64,000 nt of DNA, from assembly GCA_950106755.1 (NCBI GenBank), contig OX467088.1, forward strand, positions 7,548,001-7,612,000, written 5' to 3'. The position numbers and the translations under genes are program-made. Source of the stretch: Climacium dendroides (Eukaryota; Streptophyta; Bryopsida; Hypnales; Climaciaceae). How positions within the stretch are numbered: position 1 is the first letter of the stretch; each line of letters begins with the position of its first letter. The notes beneath the pieces are model-generated. The model ran no database searches. It worked only from the letters and a program-made list of their open reading frames with translations, and was not told the origin of the DNA. This document shows positions 38,326 to 49,987 of this stretch, piece by piece.

Positions 38326-38951
38326 ACATTGACTCTAGGCTTTTGTGAAACGACGAAGCTTAGTTTAATGTAGGGATCAAATTTTGAATCAACTACAATT
38401 AGGTGCAAATTTCATAGTAGAAAGAACCACTGGCGGCATTAAGTTACACTATCAAAGCATGGTGCAAAAAACCAAAGGACACAAGCTTGACTCATAAAGT
38501 GAGTTGTTGTAAAATAAATCATAACACAATTTTGCCCGTATCTAAGAAAGCTTATCATTATTGAATGTTTCTTTCCAAAGCATTTTAATATTTTAATATT
38601 TTTGATTGTCCTAAATTAACATTCTATAGTCAATGAAACTAATACATGTATATTGAAATAATTGGGTTCATTGATGGTTTTACAAGAGCCCATTTTATCT
38701 TTATAGTTTTTTTCCAAAATTTTGAAGCCGGATAGAAACTACACTTTTAAAGCTTACTTTTCTTCCTTTTTTTTCTCAAAAGTTAAAGAAACCATTTTGA
38801 ATATGACATCCAAGTGTTTGTAAGAAAAAAAGCTCAAAGTACAAAATACAATGTACAAATATAGTATTTTTGGGACATATTACATCATATAATTTTTTTT
38901 AAAATCCAAGTAAGAGGACCTTGAACTTAACTCATTGATTTTGATATATAA
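35291..38951. other. Gene-free AT-rich stretch with (AT)n
   Basis: No gene recognised. An (AT)n microsatellite lies at 38291-38323. A short repeated phrase GACCCATTG(C/T)GG occurs two to three times around 37585-37626. Confidence 0.4.
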
Positions 38952-38955
38952 TTAA

Positions 38956-39170
38956 TCCTTAAAGGACAATGGGGTGATTTTGGAAATCATCAATTTTTAT
39001 GACCATGTGAAGTATTGGCTTTAAAAATTTTTAAAACACTCATTGCAAGACAAACCATTATAGAAGACCTCTCATTTTCTTGCAAAATTCTAAGGATGAA
39101 TAGTTGCACTTGTGTCCTATATAGACAAATCCTCTATCATCTATTGGACACAAAATGTCCGCCTTGACGT
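38956..39170 (+). mobile_element. TTAA-flanked family 2, copy (215 bp)
   Basis: Lies between TTAA 38952-38955 and TTAA 39171-39174. The left end TCCTTAAAGGACAAT and interior (GGAAATCATC, ACACTCATTGCAAGAC, AAGGATGAATAGTTGCACTT, TATCATCTATTGG) match the family. The right end CCGCCTTGACGT is diverged from the left, so the inverted repeat is weak. The right TTAA is shared with the next element. Confidence 0.7.
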
Positions 39171-39174
39171 TTAA

Positions 39175-39761
39175 CCCCTAAAGTCCCATTGTTCCTATGG
39201 GGGACAAAATAGATTTTGGGCAAACTCTTATGATCTCAATTTTTATTGAATATTTTTGAAACTTTCTCATAGGATAGAAAAACTTAAAAGCTTTTGGGGA
39301 ATATAATTTTTATTTCAATTAGTACTTGGGAGCAAAAGTTATGCTACAATAACCTGAAAATGGTAGAGACCAGGCAACAAAAAAAATCCACAAAAAATTG
39401 AAATAAAATTTTTAATATATATTTTTTTGTATGTTACATTTTTTTTTGTAAATGGGAAGCTTTGATTGATTCCATTTGGATTAAAGATGTGAAAGTTATA
39501 GAACTTCTTGTTTTGCAGGCAATCATAGCAACTTCTTGAAAAAAAAAAATTCTTTCACTTTGAATGCTAATATCTTTCAATCTATACAGTCAAAAGAAAT
39601 CACAAAAGAGCCATCACATGATCTAAGACAAGTGTAGAACAAGATCTTATTGTTAGATTCTAAAAAATATTTTTAAAAATCTATTTTGTGGGTGATTGTA
39701 GTAGAAGTGGTAGTTTTAAGTGATTTAGGCAGAAAAATGGCCATGGGACTTACTTTAGGGG
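39175..39761 (+). mobile_element. TTAA-flanked family 1, copy B (587 bp)
   Basis: Left end CCCCTAAAGTCCCATTGTTCC and right end GGGACTTACTTTAGGGG are inverted. It is bounded by TTAA at 39171-39174 and 39762-39765. The interior shares GGGGACAAAATAGATTTTGGGCA, GAAGCTTTGATTGATTCCATTTGG and TTAGATTCTAAAAAATATTTT blocks with copy A. Shorter than A by internal deletion. Confidence 0.85.
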
Positions 39762-39765
39762 TTAA

Positions 39766-40023
39766 CCCTTTAATGACTAAGAAGCCCAAATTGGGCCTCA
39801 CATTTTTTAAGCAATTTTGAAGAGTTTATATAGATTTTTAAATTTTATTTTAATAAATATTTACTTAAACCAATGCATACAATGTTCTTCACAATAATAA
39901 AATTTTCCATTTCCATTATACGTTCTACAATATAAACAATCAAAGTATGCAACTTAAAATCATGAATTCTTAGTACAATCAAAGTATGCAACTTAAAATC
40001 ATGAATTCTTAGTATGTAAAGGG
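39766..40023. mobile_element. TTAA-flanked family 3 element (258 bp)
   Basis: Ends CCCTTTAATGACTAAGAA and, inverted, CCCTTTACATACTAAGAA, between TTAA 39762-39765 (shared with copy B) and TTAA 40024-40027. Two exact 39-bp direct repeats (ACAATCAAAGTATGCAACTT...) start at 39936 and 39975. The CCCTTT...ACTAAG terminus resembles known piggyBac-type ends more closely than family 1 does. Confidence 0.8.
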
Positions 40024-40027
40024 TTAA

Positions 40028-42557
40028 GGGTTGATAAGTTGCACACCAAAACTTGGATGAAAATCATCTGCTCTTTCCAGTATGAAAGAAGACTGTTTCA
40101 GTTGTCCATCCAACGGAGCCTGTTCATCCATTACCCGGCTTACCTGTGCTGGCATTGAATAGCCTTCCCATTGAATAGCCTTCTCTGGCTCCTCCGTCCC
40201 AGCCAGATGAGATGATTCCCTCCCAGTTGTCCTTCTGTGGACTTATTAGTGTCCTTTCGACGGAAGGTAACCTTGCGAAGATAACGCGGCCATTAACTTA
40301 AGGAAAAGTGGAGTTCCAAGTTTTGACTTTCGACTCCAAGTTTGAAATTCGTGCGACCCGGCCGCCCTGGCTCGATCAACAGGAAAGAACCCGGACAGAT
40401 TATGCCGCAGGTAAGACACTTATCAGCCGTCTTCCTCGATTTGGGATCCAATTTAATAAGCAATTACTTACAGTACCAGTCCTACTCCTACTCACGTTTA
40501 TAGTTTATCTATTGGAGAGGAATATTTGTAACTGTTGTATATGTAATAATGCTCTTTCTGTTGAAGAGTCTTCTCAAAAATCATCGATTCAGTGGTAAAA
40601 AGAGCATATGAATGTGAGAGATTATTGAGTGAGTAACACGCAGTAATAGGAGAAATCAGTGCGGGCGTCTTGGCCCACGTAGTACCCCAACAAATGTCAA
40701 CTTGTAGTTCCTCACAAACTGCAAACGACGGAAAGACCTCGGCTGCGGGCATGCGGAACGCTTTCAGTTGCCTCATCTAAAATGAACTGTACTTAGTTAA
40801 AAACTTAAAATGGAAGGCTGCTTTGATATGATTCACTGCAAGCTCATCAATTCTCAATAATGAAGCGGGACATTATTTTTATATAGGCCTGCCCAGGCTC
40901 AAAGAAGGATGACACTGCTTTTAAGAAATCATCCTGGAAGTTGGAAGCTAGGGAGCGTTCACGGTGGTGGAAACGTGGAGCAAGGGCACCGACCCAACAT
41001 CCACAGTTGAGATTTCACACACCGGAAATGTGAATACTGTGGGTTCAAATTTACTGAAACAGGAATATGCAAATAAACCGTGCATACTAACATTATTGAC
41101 CAGATGTCCAGATGTAGAACGGTTCTAAACTTTTTAACCTGAAGAGAGTCCAAATATCTTGGAAGGTAGATTCTCCCAAAGGACGGATGAGGTGGCCTAA
41201 CTTCCCATGCTCACACAAGGAAAAATCTTCGTATAGTATATACTCTTGGGTCTTCACTGGAGGTTGAAAAATATTTGAAAGTACAAAGGTTTCTTCCACG
41301 AGTTTATATATTTTTGTAGTGGTAAAGGAACTTCTTTGAAACTCAGATTCTAGGTGCAGTTGAATACTTTACTGCATCCGTATTCTCTAGCAAGCAAATC
41401 TTTCAGTTAACTTCTGGACCAGTTGTCCTTTCTTTTCCAGAATAACAGATTAAAATATAAAAGAACTAAGTAAGGTGGCAGGAAGCGCCCTGGAAAGTAG
41501 CATTGTTAATCAATTCTAGACATGAGTCATTTGGAGATTTCTAGAATTGATTTCAATACCTCTCCTTAAAACAACGATTTCTAATGATAAAAGAGGCATA
41601 GAAAATCAACCTTCTAGAATGTTAGGTAATCTCTACGTTCGTCGTCTCATGTTCGTCGTGTCAAATACTCATTGAATTGGATAATTTCAACGAGAGTTAG
41701 TTGAAAACCACTAAGTGGAAGGACTTCGAAGGAAAAAGCACACCAACAGTCATTCTCAAGAATTCCAACAGCCACTTTCCTGTGTAGAATTTCACAGGCA
41801 TGTAATTTCAGTCTTCGCCAAAGCTTCAATTGTCTACACCCTCATCATCTCATTGTTTACTTTGCTCCACTCATGACGCCCAGCCAGCGTAGAGTCTCTG
41901 CATTACCACTGCCACGCTCTCTCATCACTCAACATTCTTTCCATCATAAGCCACCACGTATAATACGACCCTTTCTCCTTTTGTGGGGCACAGAATCCCA
42001 ATTCCATAATCATTGACTGCACCCTGCTCAGTAACTTCTGCCAGCAAAAGAGCCAGACCCAGCTCGCAGCAATGGATGAACACATCACAGCGTTTGTTGG
42101 CTCCTCTAACTCCCATCCAATTACAGTTGAATACTCAACTACAATAATGCAACTCAGGTCTATTTCTGGCCTCCAGTGTCATTCAAAACTCTACTGTAAC
42201 AGACAAAAAGAAAAATTGCGGAAGACACGTCGGAAAGGATGGCACAGTAAAGCTCTCCAATGATGACCGTAAGACCCTAGCTAGAACATCTCGAGCTCCG
42301 TGCAGATTCATTGCACATAATAATTCAAAAGAGTATGAATGAAACTTCATTTGTGACCCCCGAAAAAGAAATTAGAGTATGGAGGAGGCTCAAGCGTAGA
42401 GTTTACGTCAATCATGCATTTCATGAACTGGAAGGTAATACAACAAATTTCGAGGCGCCTGAACCTCAGGAATGATCAACTGGTCTGTCTGTACAGATTG
42501 ATTCAGTCCGTCCGAGCTAAACAATGAGACGGGTCCTCCGTAGGTACAATCATGAAA
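40028..42557. other. Intergenic region 3' of CslA, no gene recognised
   Basis: Base composition begins to rise here toward the CslA island. Open frames such as 40308-40598 (+) and 41093-41299 (-) have no recognisable domain. No RNA gene seen. Confidence 0.4.
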
Positions 42558-42563
42558 TTTATT
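42558..42563 (-). terminator. Candidate poly(A) signal for CslA
   Basis: AATAAA on the - strand, about 310 bases downstream of the CslA stop codon. Position is plausible for a plant 3' UTR, but plant signals are loose and no transcript end is known. Confidence 0.35.
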
Positions 42564-42872
42564 GAATTTATGATAGAGATTGTTGTGGCTCAGACTGATC
42601 GACGACCCCGCCACATAATTCTTATAATTGCTAGCTAGATTCTAGATCGAGGAGCTGTCCAGAGCCGGAGATGCATGCATGCAGATGATATGCTGCTGCA
42701 GCAGTGGGCACAAACGAGGCAATATACCTCAAAAACTATTGAGTGACTCGGTTGAAAATTGGAGGATGGAGTGAGGATTGATTGTTCTCAAAGCTTTGCT
42801 ATGAGGCAGCGTTGGAATAGATCAGCATTTGGAAATTGGTCTGTTGATCAGTCTGTCTGATCCTCCATCTCA

Positions 42873-45289
42873 CTATGAGTACGCGGGGACGAAGGTGCCG
42901 ACATAGCCCATGCCCATGATCAGAAAGGCGCATGATTGCAAGAACAAGTACACGAAGAAGTGGTTGCGACCCTGGAAGTAAAAGTCGTACCAGGCGCAGA
43001 ACATCAAGAATCCTCCAGTCCAAAGCTCCAAAATGTGCAACCTGCAATTTAACCCAAACCCCCAAGGTCCACCCCATTTCAAACGTTAATGACCCCGTCA
43101 CACAAATCTAAACAGTAAACATCACAATAATCAAACCCCTAACCTATCTACACAGGACAATGCCTGACTAAGTAGATTTGAGAAGATTGAGAGAATTAGG
43201 GTTTTGGGGAGAATGACAATTCACCTCTCGGACATTTTCCAGCCGCGAGCGAGCAAGTTGCTGGCCATACGCTGCAGGGTGTACTTCTTCCCGTACTTGG
43301 CAGACCTATACTTCATTAGGTTTCCGAGTTTCTCAGTCACCACCCACTCGTTAACATTCCCGATGTCCAACAATCCGATGATCGTCGCCTTCGTCCGGTG
43401 CAACGACATCACATTCTCAAACACGATCCAGAACACAAGCAAGTGCAAAGATCTGCGACACCAGTTCAATCACATTGTCAGAATTTCACCGGCTATGGAG
43501 GTAACAGAGCGAGAATGTGATGGCGAGGGTGGCGATATGCGTACTTGGGCGTGGTGATGGCGTTCAAGAGCGTGATGATCGAGGGCACATACACCGCTCC
43601 CCAGAAAGGCAAATCGACTTCGGGTACCAACACCGACGCGGGAATGACCACACAGTAAAACGTGAACGTCACAATGTGCGCCACAATCTTACGCACAAAG
43701 AAAAACGCGTAGATCATGTGCAGCCTCTTCCAGAGCTTCAGCTTCTGGCTCTTCAGGATGGTGGGGAGCACCTTGCGCATGAGATTGGCTGGGCCACACG
43801 ACCACCTGTGCTGTTGGAAGCGGAACGCCTTGAATGTGCTGGGAAGCTCATTCTTCACCTCAAGGTCATGCAAGTAGACGAACTTCCATCCGCACAAACC
43901 AGCACGCACGGCCAAGTCCATGTCCTCAACAGTGGTCCTGTCGTTCCAGCCCCCAGCTTCCTCCATGGCACGGATACGCCACACACCAGCTGTGCCATTG
44001 AAGCCGAAGAATCCGTAAGTGGCAGAGCCCACACGCTGCTCAACTGAGAAATGGTAATTCAGGGAAACCTCTTGCATCTTCGTCATCAAGCACTCGTTCC
44101 CATTCACTGCACCAAGTGCCCCATGTACCCCGGTTAGAATTCATTCACATCGACCTGAACGCGAGGATCCAAATTAAGAGAGTGCTAATCACGTCAGTTA
44201 GTACTAGAATGGGATAAGCCACCGACATTCGGTCCGTAAGATTCCATTACGTGAGGTCCAATCATCCCGCCTGGGCATGTCAGACTGCTGCAATCGCCTT
44301 GTCAGGGGGCTCGTAACTCGATTCACATGAAAAAGCTCTGTCTTTGACAGCTGCCCATGAGGATGCCAGGGAAACAGTTTTTAACGTTTCCAATCATGGA
44401 GTATGAAAAGCTGGAAGTGCTAACATAGGAGTCTATCAGGACGATGTTGTTGTTAGCTAATGCACTTGCTAGTTTCGACTAGATCTGACGGGGATAAGGA
44501 ACTGTACCGAATTTCCAGCGGGCCTGGACAAGCGCGATTTGCGGGTTGTGGACGAGGAATGGAACCGTTCGCCACAAGAAGTCGGGCTCAGGCTGGAAGT
44601 CGGCATCGAAAATGGCCACATGCTCACAAGTAGCAACATACGGGTGCTTCATGCCCTGCTTCAAGGCGCCAGCTTTGTAGCCCTTTCGGTTGGACCGCGT
44701 CTCGTACTTGATGTTGATGCCCTTGCTGGCCCAACGCTGCACCTCCATTTGGACCAATTCCTGCAACCACAAGGCATGGACCATGAGCTACTCCATCCCA
44801 AGAACCACCATCCCATTACGCGTTTCTCATCAATTACTGCATCCCAAATCACTGCATCCCCCAATTGGAATTTGTCCCTACCTTGGTGGTCTGATCCGTG
44901 GAGTCATCCAGCACTTGGATGATGATCCGATCCGCAGGCCAGGAAAGTCCACAGGCCGCTTGAATCGACAACTGGTACACCTCCCTCTCGTTAAACATGG
45001 GAATCTGCACCAGCACCATGGGGTAGGCCGAGTTCCCAAACTCCAGGTCATCCCGAATGGGCTCAAACTTGTACACCGTTTCCGGCCTGCGTCCCAGGAG
45101 CTTCACGAACACCATCACCCCACACATAAACATGCGCTCCACGAACAGCATTGTGACCATGACCAAGCACACGTTGATCGCGAATTGCAGCAAGGGGGCC
45201 ACAATGGGCGCCCTCACGTCCAGCCACAGCTTCAGCAGCTGATCGAACAGCGCCGACATCGATCCCACGCCCACCATCTCCTCCGCCAT
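42873..45289 (-). CDS. CslA: Cellulose synthase-like A, glucomannan 4-beta-mannosyltransferase
   Basis: Golgi GT2 enzyme that polymerises GDP-mannose (and often GDP-glucose) into the (gluco)mannan backbone. Five exons on the - strand: 45289-44882, 44760-44508, 44106-43545, 43452-43225, 43041-42873. The four introns (121, 401, 92 and 183 bp) are GT-AG and rejoin in frame to 539 residues, the usual family length. The start MAEEMVG is the first ATG of the open frame. Catalytic motifs are in order: VLDDSTD (residues 126-132), DAD (188-190), TVED (279-282) and QQHRW (318-322). One N-terminal membrane segment (about 30-60) and a C-terminal set (about 352-381, 389-404, 409-423, 495-506, 511-535) fit the synthase topology. 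It ends [11 protein letters not shown]. No lesion is visible, so it is probably functional. The locus is GC-richer than its flanks. The CslA call is firm; mannan versus glucomannan preference cannot be read from sequence. Confidence 0.97.
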
Positions 45290-46089
45290 CTAGACAAACG
45301 CGTCTCTCACGCTTCCAATCCCACTCCTGCGCTAGCTACCCCGAAAGGCCGAACACCCCCGCACAGAAACTAGCTCGTACTAGCCTTCCCGCAAGCAGGA
45401 AGTTACCGAATTGGGGCACCACATGAGAGCAGCTGGCTCGCTCAGACTGACATGTCGATCGAGCTTCGACTGATCAGACCTGACTACACCACCCCAATGG
45501 CAGCTGCAGAGGAAACGAGCAAGTGGGTATTGCAGAGGAGACCCGAGACCTCTTGGGCACTGGCTGGCTGAATAATGTGGCGAGTGAGCCTTGGAGAGTG
45601 AGCTTGAGGGGCAACTGCGGTATGTAAGATGAAGAGGAGGACCTAGGCCGTGGTGGGGCCTGAATCATGCACCACGGTGGGGTCCCTGCATAATTCAACC
45701 AGCCCAAGTTACAGCCGAGCCGAGCCCGACCTCCCGTCCGTTCGTCCCTCCCTGCAATGCCTGCCTGGTGGTGCCGCCTCCGCGCGTCGTCCCCCCCTCC
45801 CGGGCTGGCTCCATTATTACGGCATCACTACCACTGTGCACTCGTCGCTGGAAGGAACGGCAGGGCAGTGCACTGCAGCTCATTGATTCCGGGAATCAGC
45901 TGTTCCACCACCAGCAGCAGCTCCCCGGCGTTGGCGTGGGACTGGGCTGGTTGGCTGGCTGATCATTCCAGGCTTCCAGCGGCGACGAGCGTCGGGTCAA
46001 ACGGGGGAGACCGGTACCGGCACTGCACACGCATAGGAGTAACCTACAGTATATTGCCTTGGGGGGAACCGGGCGTCGCCGTCCGGAAG
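45290..46089 (-). promoter_or_regulatory. CslA 5' leader/promoter region, GC-rich
   Basis: GC-rich stretch directly upstream of the CslA start codon. I see no convincing TATA box on the - strand and no other gene. Open frames on both strands here reflect high GC. The transcription start cannot be placed by eye. Confidence 0.45.
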
Positions 46090-46870
46090 CTGGCATCCTC
46101 GCAAATTTGCAGGGCCATGTTGTGGAACCGACGTCAGAGGGCCTGTGAACAGTGTTTAGGGGTAATGGCAGAGAGAGTAGGGCACCTGAACTGCACGTGA
46201 TAATATGGAGCTCGGTAACAGTGAATGGATTAATGGCATTACACGGAAGTAATTGAAGTACTTTGTTCTGCTCTTCAACCCTGAAAGCATAAAACCCCTT
46301 CTGGGAGACAAAATGGGCAGTGACAGAGGGCGGTGTTGTGTAACTTCCAATTCACAAGTATTTTTCTCGGTAATGTCACACGGCCTGGGCGCTGAAATAC
46401 ATGTGATAACATGGAGTTCGGTGACATGGAACGTCGAACCGAATGTGAAATTAGAGAAGACAGTACTCTTGTTCTGCTTCTGGCATCCATTGACATTCCT
46501 TCGGGTTGGGGGAGATTTGCAGGGCCGTGTTGTGTACCGGCTTCGGTGTTTTCGTGAACGACACAGCTTCGGCGCTTGAGATGCTGATCTGCACGTGATA
46601 ATATGGAGTTTGGTAACATTGAATGTAAAAAAATTGAATGTGATAGTACAGAATTGCTTTGTCCTGCTCAAGCATCTGACTTGGGCCTGCTTTTAATTCT
46701 GTGAATACAAGATTTGCAGGGCCGGCAGGTTGCGTAACTTCGCATTTCAGTACCTGCCGGTGTTTCTCATCGATGCCACGGACTGGGCTCCCCAAACGCA
46801 CGTCATGATAGTGATAACGAGATCCACACTCATCCAAACACCATGGTGAATGAAGAGTCTATTGGGGGTA
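46090..46870. repeat. Imperfect ~200-bp tandem repeat upstream of CslA
   Basis: Two landmark blocks alternate. TTTGCAGGGCC(...)TGTTGTG occurs at about 46106, 46320 (partial), 46516 and 46713. CACGTGATAATATGGAG(...)GGTAACA(...)TGAATG occurs at 46194, 46400 (CATGTGATAACATGG), 46592 and, degraded, at about 46799. Spacing is 190-207 bp, so about four units. A last fragment (CACATGATAATG) is at 46926. CACGTG is a G-box and GATAA an I-box core, so each unit could carry paired plant regulatory motifs. Confidence 0.75.
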
Positions 46871-47238
46871 GTTTGGCCACCCATAGAAAGCAATCTACTC
46901 TTGTTGATTCTTCTATGCTATTATGCACATGATAATGTAATGATCTATAACATTGAATGTAAAATTTGAGATTATACAAGTATGAAGGATCTTTCACTAT
47001 TATTCTAGTGGTGCACTATATATATATGGACTTTTATAGACACTAGTTCAGAGTGTGACAATCCTTGTCATTGATGATATCGTTATTCTAATCTTTTTTT
47101 AAATTCTATTCTAAATCTCTCTCTCTTCAATTAAATGAAGTGGGCCTAAAATCCTTGTTATAAATGACAATTTGTAATAGTCACATCTTTATTATATATT
47201 ACATTTATATGCAACTTCTTGTGGTATAATATAGTGCG
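46871..47238. other. Gene-free stretch
   Basis: Nothing recognised apart from a decayed unit of the preceding repeat near 46926. Confidence 0.4.
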
Positions 47239-47358
47239 ATAGTGAAAGTAGATTGAAACTACTAATGTGGGGAGGGACATAAAGAGATAATTTACCAAAT
47301 AGTGAAAGTAGATTGAGACTACCGATGTGGGGAGAGACATAAAGAGATAATTTACTAG
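47239..47358. repeat. 60-bp tandem duplication
   Basis: ATAGTGAAAGTAGATTGA starts at 47239 and 47299. The two 60-bp units differ at only a few positions. Confidence 0.9.
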
Positions 47359-47447
47359 GATTTCATCAAGACTTATGACAAAAAATAGTTATTTTTGGAC
47401 TAAGTATTTCTCATTCTTGACAATAGAAATTATCTATGGTTTAGTTG

Positions 47448-47595
47448 TTCAAAAAATTTAGTGATCACCATCTTGGTACTTTCTGAAAAAGTTTTTTAAA
47501 AAATTTAGTAATCGCCATCTTGGTACTTTCTAAAAAAGTTTTTAAAAAAATTTAGTGATCACCATCTTGGTACTTTCTGAAAAAGTTTCTAAAAA
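47448..47595. repeat. 47-bp minisatellite, three units
   Basis: GTGATCACCATCTTGGTACT begins at 47461, 47508 (GTAATCGCC variant) and 47555, each followed by TTCTGAAAAAGTTT and an A/T run. Confidence 0.9.
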
Positions 47596-47637
47596 AAGGG
47601 CCGGTATGTTCCCCTTATTGAGAAAACATGAAAAGAC

Positions 47638-47722
47638 GTGATATTAGAGAGGGTGTGATATTAGAGAAGGTGTGATATTAGAGAAGACGTGATATTAAAG
47701 AGGATGTGATATTAAAGAGGAT
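47638..47722. repeat. 17-bp minisatellite with GTGATATTA core, five units
   Basis: GTGATATTA begins at 47638, 47655, 47672, 47689 and 47706, exactly 17 bp apart, followed by GAGAGG, GAGAAG or AAGAGG. The core is the same motif clustered at 1750-1810 and 17720-18055. Confidence 0.93.
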
Positions 47723-48480
47723 CGGGTGAGTGGCTGGACGGGTCACTGATATTGGACCGGGCTACTGCAGGAAGGGTTCAAAGTAGCTCATAATTTTATT
47801 TGAATTTCTCTCTCTCTCAATTGAATATGACCATTGCTTCCGTTGCTTGCCAATGTAATGTAATGCAATTCATTAATGGATTGGTTTCCCTTTGAGCTTG
47901 GTGGTCTTTGCCTTTGTGACTCCACGAGTGCTTTTTCAGCAGCAACGGTCACCAGCACTCCCCATTTTAAGTGCCAAATAGTGTGGTTTCAAAATGGCCT
48001 CCCTCACTGCACCTGAGAGGAGGGAGTCCAAATTTAGCCCCACCACCGGTCTTCCGTTCCGTTCCTTTGTCAATTAGCCCAGATTTCATGCTCACTGTTC
48101 CTGTTTACTGTTGGAGGAGATGAATTATTGGGCCATGATTTTGAAATAACTTGGTAGGAGGACACATAATTTAAAATTTAACAATGGGTTGTTTTTTTTC
48201 CTTTCCTTGACTGACTGAGGGAGGGACGGTCACTTTGGATGCCTTTTGTCAAGCGTCAACGACGACTGCATTAATTTTCTTACAACTAACATGGACCAAT
48301 CCAGACATTGAGGGATTGAGTGGCTCCATGTTTTTTTTTAAAAGGAATTAGGTCCATGATTTTTAAAAAAGAATTAGGTCCATGATTTTTACTTTTATTT
48401 TTTGAAACGAATGGACAATTTCCGCTGATAAGGGAAACAGTTCATCGAAACAACGGACCGGTTTTTTAAAAAAAAAATCA
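47723..48480. other. Gene-free stretch
   Basis: No gene. A phrase GGACAATTTCCGCTGATAAGGG near 48413 recurs near 50750 and 50943 beside T/C-rich tracts, so it belongs to a small dispersed repeat. Confidence 0.4.
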
Positions 48481-48923
48481 TATAAGTTATTGTTTGCTAG
48501 AACAATCTCATTGTTGGAATTATTGTGTCTCAATCCCATCTTAGAACTATTGAAGATTTAGTTGAACCTACTTCTACTTAATAATTTTTTTAAGGAATGA
48601 AATTCAAGTATGTGTTTTTTTAAACAATTTCTATACTTTCTACTCAATTCTTTAATACAAAAACTTTAAATTCAAAGTCTCAAGTGCAAAAAATCTCCTC
48701 AAATGGTGGTCAAAGTCATCTAAAATTGCATGCCAACTTTGAATGCTAATATCTTTGAATTTGTACAAGCAAACTTCATAAAGTCTTTACCATATAATCT
48801 CAGACAAGTAAAATACAAGATCATATGGTTAGATTCTAAATTTTTTTTTCTTGGGTGAACACAACAAACATGGCAGTCTTAAATGGTTCTTGACCAAAAA
48901 AAATGGACTAAGCCCTTTCAGGA
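48481..48923 (+). mobile_element. TTAA-flanked family 1, copy G (5'-truncated)
   Basis: Starts inside the family (GTTTGCTAGAACAATCTCATTGTTGG) and ends CCCTTTCAGGA followed by TTAA at 48924-48927. It also shares ATATGGTTAGATTCTAAA with copies A and B. The left terminus is not found. Confidence 0.6.
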
Positions 48924-48927
48924 TTAA

Positions 48928-49616
48928 GCCCTATTTTCACTTGACGTTTGGTAACATGGGCTATAAAATCATAATACCTCCGCCAACGATGAAAAATGCA
49001 AATTTTATGGAAATCTTTGTTCTTAGATGGTTTGGCATAACTAGGATCTTTTTAAGTTATTAGTTGATCTAAGAAGAAACTCTTTGCATGAATTACAATT
49101 GTTTGATGTTGAGTATTTGTGTATAGCCCAAAATTAACAAATTAATCTTACAATTCATTGATTCTTGTCATTGAACGATCCCATTGCTTGTAACGCTTTG
49201 CTAATTATAGAGCCACCTAGGTTTGGCAATTACCAAGGAACAATAGTCTAAAGATCTAATAAAAAAGTCACGTACCATTGTAGCAAATAATGATTGCTAA
49301 GTTCAAGTGTGGTCATATCTTTATTTAATTATTCTATCCCATAGTAATACATTAGCTTGCAATAATTTTGAAAATTTGAAACTTGTTCTATTTATTTTGA
49401 ATGAAGAATACAACGGAAATCACTCAATTTTTTTATGTGTTCAAACTAAACTAAACCTTGTAGCAGGGTTTTTTTTCAAATGTGTAGATTTTTAATTTTT
49501 AGTTCTAATTTTATTTTTAATTTTTGACAAAAGTAAAAGCATTACTTCATTGCCGAATATGTGGATTTCACTACGAGAATGATAATTTTTTTGTAATTCC
49601 TAGTTCCCACACTAAG
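48928..49616. other. Gene-free AT-rich stretch
   Basis: No gene, RNA or clear repeat recognised. Confidence 0.4.
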
Positions 49617-49987
49617 GTAGGAGGCTCCAAAAGCGCCCTTCTCTTTCAAATTGCCCCTACTATTAGCTAGAGAACATATGTAAGGTGATTCTTAAATGTA
49701 CCACTACACAAGCCAATCATTGTTTTTGATTTCCACACTTCTCTTTACAAATTGCAAGGGGATGGATTTTGGGAGACCTATGGTCACAAATAGGTGCCTA
49801 TGCAACCAAATCTTTGAAAATATATAAAGTGATTCAAAAATGCTTGAAAAAAATACAAAACCACTTGTGTTAGGTTCCACACCTATTTTCCTTTCTTTCA
49901 AAAATGGTGTAAAAATATTTTTCTGCACAGAAACCTATGAAAAAGGCGGACTAGCCCTTAGAGAAGGCCGCATTTAGAGCCTCCTAC
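49617..49987 (+). mobile_element. MITE family 1, copy e (best preserved, 371 bp)
   Basis: GTAGGAGGCTC at 49617-49627 is exactly inverted at 49977-49987. The next 17 bp match at 14 positions (CAAAAGCGCCCTTCTCT against TAAATGCGGCCTTCTCT), so the terminal repeat is about 28 bp. The interior aligns with copy a. No coding capacity and no clear target duplication. Confidence 0.85.

Noticed and set aside
43517..45373. Open frames of 176 and 227 codons on the + strand across CslA
   Set aside because: They are antisense shadows of the GC-rich CslA exons, have no recognisable domain and cross CslA introns.
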